Positions 60,298 to 64,000 of a stretch of DNA of 64,000 nt are shown here, one piece after another; position 1 is the stretch's first letter; every line of letters begins with the position of its first letter. This DNA comes from Paraburkholderia eburnea (GTDB taxonomy: Bacteria; Pseudomonadota; Gammaproteobacteria; Burkholderiales; Burkholderiaceae), in NCBI RefSeq assembly GCF_002917095.1, contig NZ_PQGA01000016.1, positions 62,001-126,000 on the forward strand. Reading direction: 5' to 3'. The notes below the pieces were generated by a model. It did not search any database and had not been told where the DNA came from. It worked only from the letters and a program-made list of their open reading frames with translations. A program made the translations under genes and the position numbers.

Positions 60298-61614
60298 ATG
60301 GATATCCCGCGCGCCGATTCTCGCGCGAGACACGATCTGGCCGTGCGCACGGCCCCGCACCCCTATACGTGGATCGTGCTCGTGCTCACCATCGGCCTGA
60401 TGCTGTCCGACTACATGTCGAGGCAGGTGCTCAACGCCGTCTTCCCGGCGCTCAAGGCGGTCTGGAATCTCTCCGACGCGCAGCTCGGTTCGTTCAACAG
60501 TGTGGTTGCGCTGATGGTCGGCGTACTGACGCTGCCGCTCTCGATACTCGCCGACCGCTGGGGGCGCGTTCGCAGCATCGTCCTGATGGCGGCGCTCTGG
60601 AGTCTCGCGACGCTCGGCTGCGCGCTCTCGACAAGCTACGGCAACATGCTGCTGGCACGCGCGCTGGTCGGGCTAGGCGAGGCGTCCTATGGCGCGGTCG
60701 GTCCCGCGTTGATCATGAGCATCTTCCCGGCGCACCTGCGCTCGTCGCTGACCGCGAGCTTCATGGCGGGTGCCGCGCTCGGCTCGGTCATCGGCATGGC
60801 GCTCGGCGGCGTGATCATGGCGCACCTGGGATGGCGCTGGGCGTTCGGCGCCATGGCCGGTTTTGGCGTCGCGCTGGTCGTGCTCTATCGCGTGATCGTG
60901 ACCGAGGCGCGCCTCGCGCCGCATCTCATCGAACAAAAGCACGGCGCGGCGCCGGACCCTATGCGTCTCGCTCAGAGTGCCCGGATCGTCTTCGAAGGGC
61001 TATTTACTTCGGTCTCCGCACGTTTTGCCTATCTGGGCAGCGGCTTGCAGGTTTTTGTCGGCGGCTCGCTTTACGCGTGGCTGCCTAGCTATCTCAATCG
61101 TTATTACGGCATGTCGCCGGCACGCGCCGGCGTGATGGCGGCGGGATTCGTCCTCGTCAACGGGCTGGGAATGGTCCTGTGCGGAATGCTCGCGGATCGC
61201 GCGAGCATGAGCAACCCCAACAGGAAGTGGGGCATCGCCATGGCGTATTGCGCGATCTCGGCCTTGCTGCTCGCGATCGCTTTGCGCGTTTCCATCGGCA
61301 ATATGCAGCTCGTGCTGATTGCGGTGGCGATGTTCGTCGTGTCCGGCACCAATGGGCCATCCGGGGCGATGGTGGCCAACGTCACGCCCGCAGCCATTCA
61401 CGCCTCCGTGTTCGCGACGCTCACGCTCGCGAACAGCCTGCTTGGCATGGCGCCCGGTCCTTTCGTCACGGGTTTCGTCGCGGACCATATCGGGCTGCAC
61501 GGTGCGTTGCACGTGCTGCCCTGCGTTGCGCTCGTCTCGATGCTGATGTTTGCGCTGGGCAGGCGGCATTACGCGGGCGATCTCGAACGGGCGGGGCGGC
61601 GTACCGGACTTTAG
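60298..61614 (+). CDS. MFS transporter (anion:cation symporter-like)
   Basis: A 438-aa permease with 12 predicted helices. The family signature after helix 2 is ADRWGRVRSIVLMAALWS, and LLARALVGLGEASYGAVGPALIMSIFP marks helix 4. Similar proteins move organic acids, aromatic acids and sugars. AAGGAGA precedes the ATG. Placed between the porin and BKACE copy 2, it is the inner-membrane step for the compound degraded by the BKACE enzymes. Its last 20 residues are basic and cytoplasmic. Confidence 0.92.
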   Translation: MDIPRADSRARHDLAVRTAPHPYTWIVLVLTIGLMLSDYMSRQVLNAVFPALKAVWNLSDAQLGSFNSVVALMVGVLTLPLSILADRWGRVRSIVLMAALWSLATLGCALSTSYGNMLLARALVGLGEASYGAVGPALIMSIFPAHLRSSLTASFMAGAALGSVIGMALGGVIMAHLGWRWAFGAMAGFGVALVVLYRVIVTEARLAPHLIEQKHGAAPDPMRLAQSARIVFEGLFTSVSARFAYLGSGLQVFVGGSLYAWLPSYLNRYYGMSPARAGVMAAGFVLVNGLGMVLCGMLADRASMSNPNRKWGIAMAYCAISALLLAIALRVSIGNMQLVLIAVAMFVVSGTNGPSGAMVANVTPAAIHASVFATLTLANSLLGMAPGPFVTGFVADHIGLHGALHVLPCVALVSMLMFALGRRHYAGDLERAGRRTGL

Positions 61615-61894
61615 TCATGCTGATGGACAACAGGGTCCGGCGTGGCGCGGACGGGCTGAGGGCACTCGCGCTCGATGCGCTCGTGTGGCGAACACGGCGC
61701 GCATCGGAGCGCGGTTCGCCGATGTCCCAACAAAGCAAGCGATTGCCCCCGATAAGCAAGTGGGAAGCAGGGGGACTGCGGATACTCGTGAGCATGGATA
61801 CGAAGCCGGACGCGCCGCGTAAAACAGCGCATCCGGCTTCATCGAAGACCGCGCCTGCTGATGAGACAGCAGCCATTCCCCCTGGAGACGCATC

Positions 61895-62953
61895 ATGAAC
61901 TTTCTCGACGGCCACCTCTTCCCCGAGAACCAGCAGCCCCTGATCATCACCGCCGCGCCCTATGCGCCGGGCTGGTTGCCCAGCGACTTTCCGGAGGACA
62001 TTCCGGTCACGATGGAGGCGCAGATCCAGAAGGCAGTGGACTGCTATAACGCGGGCGCGACGGTGCTGCACCTGCACGTGCGCGAACTCGACGGCAAGGG
62101 CAGCAAGCGCCTTTCGAAGTTCAACGAGTTGATCTCCGGCGTGCGCAAGGCAGTGCCCGAAATGATCATCCAGGTGGGCGGCTCGATCTCGTTCGCACCG
62201 GAAAACGAGGGCCAGGCGGCGAAGTGGCTGTCCGACGACACCCGCCACATGCTGGCCGAACTGGACCCCACGCCGGACCAGGTCACGGTGACGGTCAACA
62301 CTTCGCAGATGAACGTCACCGATCAGGCCGAAGACGCGGACTTCAAGGGCACCTCGCGCGAGAACCCGGCGCTCTTCAACGCGTACAAGGAAATGACGGT
62401 GCCTGCCCAGCCGGGTTGGGTCGAGGAGCACGTGCGCCGCCTCACGGCCAAGGGTATCCAGAGCGCGTTTCAGTGCTACAACCTGAACAGCTTCGAGTCG
62501 GTGGAGCGGCTGATGCGCCGGGGCTTCTACAAGGGCCCGCTGGTCATGAACTGGGTGGCGATCGCGGGCGGCATGGACACGCCGAACATCTACAGCCTGG
62601 GCAACTTCATGCGCGCGGTGCCCGACGGTGCGGTGGTGACGGTGGAGAGCAACGTGCGCAACGTGCTGCCGGTCAACATGATGGGCATGGCGATGGGCCT
62701 GCACGTACGCTGCGGCACGGAAGACTGCCTGTGGAACCAGTCGCGCACCGAAAAGCAGAGCACCGTGAAGCAGATCGAGCAGCTCGTGCGCATCTCGCGC
62801 GAATTTGGCCGCGAGATCGCGACCGCGAAAGAGGCGCGTGAGATCAGCAAGATTGGCGTGTTCTACGACACGGTGGAAGAATCGCTGCACGCGAACGGCT
62901 TCGCACCGAACCGCAACGGCGGCAATCAGGGCTTCCTGCGCAAGACGGCTTGA
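61895..62953 (+). CDS. Beta-keto acid cleavage enzyme (BKACE, DUF849), copy 2
   Basis: A 352-aa paralogue of the gene at 57907, keeping LHLHVRE (H59/H61), GGSISF and FQCYN. About 55 of 352 positions differ. Thirteen of these fall in the 20-residue stretch 141-160, which in copy 1 begins FLEQF and here begins VTDQA. Another group falls near 285-292. TGGAGA lies 10-15 nt before the ATG. The 280-bp gap before it contains one TGTCCCAA motif shared with the upstream region of copy 1. It converges with the regulator at 62967, 13 bp apart. Whether it shares the substrate of copy 1 cannot be told. Confidence 0.93.
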   Translation: MNFLDGHLFPENQQPLIITAAPYAPGWLPSDFPEDIPVTMEAQIQKAVDCYNAGATVLHLHVRELDGKGSKRLSKFNELISGVRKAVPEMIIQVGGSISFAPENEGQAAKWLSDDTRHMLAELDPTPDQVTVTVNTSQMNVTDQAEDADFKGTSRENPALFNAYKEMTVPAQPGWVEEHVRRLTAKGIQSAFQCYNLNSFESVERLMRRGFYKGPLVMNWVAIAGGMDTPNIYSLGNFMRAVPDGAVVTVESNVRNVLPVNMMGMAMGLHVRCGTEDCLWNQSRTEKQSTVKQIEQLVRISREFGREIATAKEAREISKIGVFYDTVEESLHANGFAPNRNGGNQGFLRKTA

Positions 62954-62966
62954 TTAGTTAGCCTTA

Positions 62967-63995
62967 TCAATCGGCCGGTGCATGCCGGCCAGTCGATTGC
63001 CTGCGCCAGTGCGAGACGCTGCAGCCGAAGGCGGCACGGAACCAGTGACTGAAACTGCTGTGTGCGGAAAAGCCCAGCAGCACGGCAACCTCGCCGACGG
63101 GCAGGTCGCTCTCGAGCAAGTGGCGCATCGCCAGTTCCGAGCGTAGCTGGTTGAGCATCGCCGAGAATGTCAGGCCTTCGTCGCCAAGGTGGCGGTGCAG
63201 CGTGCGGCGATCGATGCGCAGATGCTGCGCGACCAGTTGCGCCGTGCATCGTCCGCCGGGGAGCAGGGCCAGGATCACTTCGCGGCAGGCTTCGCGGATG
63301 CCTTCATGGCGGCGCCGCAGCGCGCTCTCCAGATAATCGCGTGCGAAATACGCGGGCCCCGGATCGTCGCGCGTGCGCGGCATCGACAGGTCGGCCGTCG
63401 CGCAGACGAGTCCGTTGAAGGGCTGGTTGAACATCGGATTGCGGCCGAAGAAGGCCCGGTAGGGCGCGATGTCGGCCGCAGGGCGATGCGTGAAGCAAAC
63501 CTGCTGCGGCCGCCACTGCGGGCCGATCAGCTCGCGCAGCATACCCATTTTCACGCCGACCGCGAGTTCCATCGCCTGGCGTGTGTTCAGCCCGGGTCTC
63601 GGCAGCAGTTCTTCACGGATCACGACGGACTGTCCGGCGTCCTCGATGCGCGTGATCAGCGTGGCGCTCAGCAGCTTCTCGTAGCGGCACAGCGTATCGA
63701 GCGCCTGACGCGGGGTTGGCTCGTCCTTCAGCACCAGCGAGATGGGCCCGAGGTTCGAGAGCGTGCGCCGCGCCGCGAGCCGCAGCGCGAAATCCTCCAC
63801 GCCGGTGTCGCGTGCGGTGGTTTCGAGCAGTTCGCGGACGGTATGGCTCGGGATCAGCGCTTCGGGGTTGTCGAGCACGCGCGCCGCGATGCCGACCCCG
63901 CGCAGGAAGGCATAGGGATCGCGCCCAAGCGACTCCACCAGTTCGACGTAGCCGTTCAGGCTCGCGCTGCGTATCAGCTTGTCGACGGGTTGCAT
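62967..63995 (-). CDS. AraC-family regulator, second paralogue
   Basis: A 342-aa protein with the same layout as the regulator at 56704: Arabinose_bd-type domain first (about 15-205), then the helix-turn-helix pair (VAQHLRIDRRTLHRHLGDEG, then VAVLLGFSAHSSFSHWFRAAFG). The ATG at 63995 is five bases from the window end, so its promoter is outside. MQPVDKLIRSASLNGY matches the start of the first copy. About 45 percent identity by eye, far below the 84 percent of the enzymes beside them, suggests different ligands or a different history. Confidence 0.88.
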   Translation of the reverse strand: MQPVDKLIRSASLNGYVELVESLGRDPYAFLRGVGIAARVLDNPEALIPSHTVRELLETTARDTGVEDFALRLAARRTLSNLGPISLVLKDEPTPRQALDTLCRYEKLLSATLITRIEDAGQSVVIREELLPRPGLNTRQAMELAVGVKMGMLRELIGPQWRPQQVCFTHRPAADIAPYRAFFGRNPMFNQPFNGLVCATADLSMPRTRDDPGPAYFARDYLESALRRRHEGIREACREVILALLPGGRCTAQLVAQHLRIDRRTLHRHLGDEGLTFSAMLNQLRSELAMRHLLESDLPVGEVAVLLGFSAHSSFSHWFRAAFGCSVSHWRRQSTGRHAPAD

Positions 63996-64000
63996 GGCGG

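Noticed and set aside
62972..62990. Palindrome GGCCGG...CCGGCC after BKACE copy 2, considered as a terminator
   Set aside because: It lies inside the coding end of the convergent AraC gene and is not followed by a T-run.
1..64000. CRISPR arrays, tRNA or rRNA genes, prophage genes, transposases
   Set aside because: No regularly spaced repeats of 24-40 bp, no tRNA-like T-loop sequence or CCA end in a plausible fold, and no recognisable integrase, transposase or phage structural protein were seen.

Overview
The window is a 64 kb piece of a high-GC beta-proteobacterial genome, most likely Burkholderiaceae of the Paraburkholderia/Burkholderia type. The evidence is a DUF4148 and a DUF3331 small protein, a prpR/prpBC-acnD-prpF methylcitrate locus, many LysR and AraC regulators paired with catabolic genes, and a Porin_4-type porin. 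I see no rRNA, tRNA, CRISPR array, prophage or recognisable insertion sequence. It reads as accessory, catabolism-rich chromosome.

Layout. 1-12 kb: the tail of a hybrid kinase, a Zur-type repressor, a GST and a phosphoribosyltransferase-HAD fusion. These are followed by a signalling block (SUOX-fold periplasmic protein plus hybrid kinase, then a convergent BetR-receiver protein), an orphan C39-like protein, a LysR regulator, a YahK-like alcohol dehydrogenase with a divergent AraC regulator, and a 2-hydroxyacid dehydrogenase. 12-23 kb: a globin/GAF/EAL c-di-GMP phosphodiesterase, a catabolic operon (acyl-CoA dehydrogenase, CaiB CoA-transferase, MHS transporter) with divergent LysR, a B12-dependent ribonucleotide reductase and a hotdog thioesterase. 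23-29 kb: DUF3331, an AI-2E family permease, a secreted esterase, OpgC and an NlpD-like lipoprotein. 29-38 kb: the 2-methylcitrate cycle operon, read leftward from a clear sigma-54 promoter next to a probable PrpR operator. A DUF559 nuclease-like gene bounded by two palindromes sits between acnD and prpF. 38-43 kb: a three-subunit periplasmic molybdenum aldehyde dehydrogenase followed by a 3-methyladenine glycosylase. 43-49 kb: DUF4148 protein, CBS protein, GTP cyclohydrolase II, D-serine dehydratase with its LysR regulator, and a tandem glycine riboswitch ahead of a D-amino-acid dehydrogenase.

49-64 kb is a dense catabolic island. A LysR-controlled set (ureohydrolase, aldehyde dehydrogenase, NCS1 permease, GMC alcohol dehydrogenase) looks built to take up and degrade a guanidino or amidino alcohol. 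Next to it is a near-symmetric locus, AraC(-)/BKACE(+)/porin(+)/MFS(+)/BKACE(+)/AraC(-), containing two beta-keto acid cleavage enzymes about 84 percent identical by hand alignment. The regulators at its ends are much more diverged.

The observations I rate highest are the palindrome-bounded DUF559 cassette inside the prp operon, the SUOX-fold/hybrid-kinase module with a structured leader, the paired BKACE locus, the ureohydrolase/GMC cluster with an 11-bp triple repeat upstream, and the glycine riboswitch on an amino-acid dehydrogenase. All functional names rest on motif recognition by eye; no database search was run.
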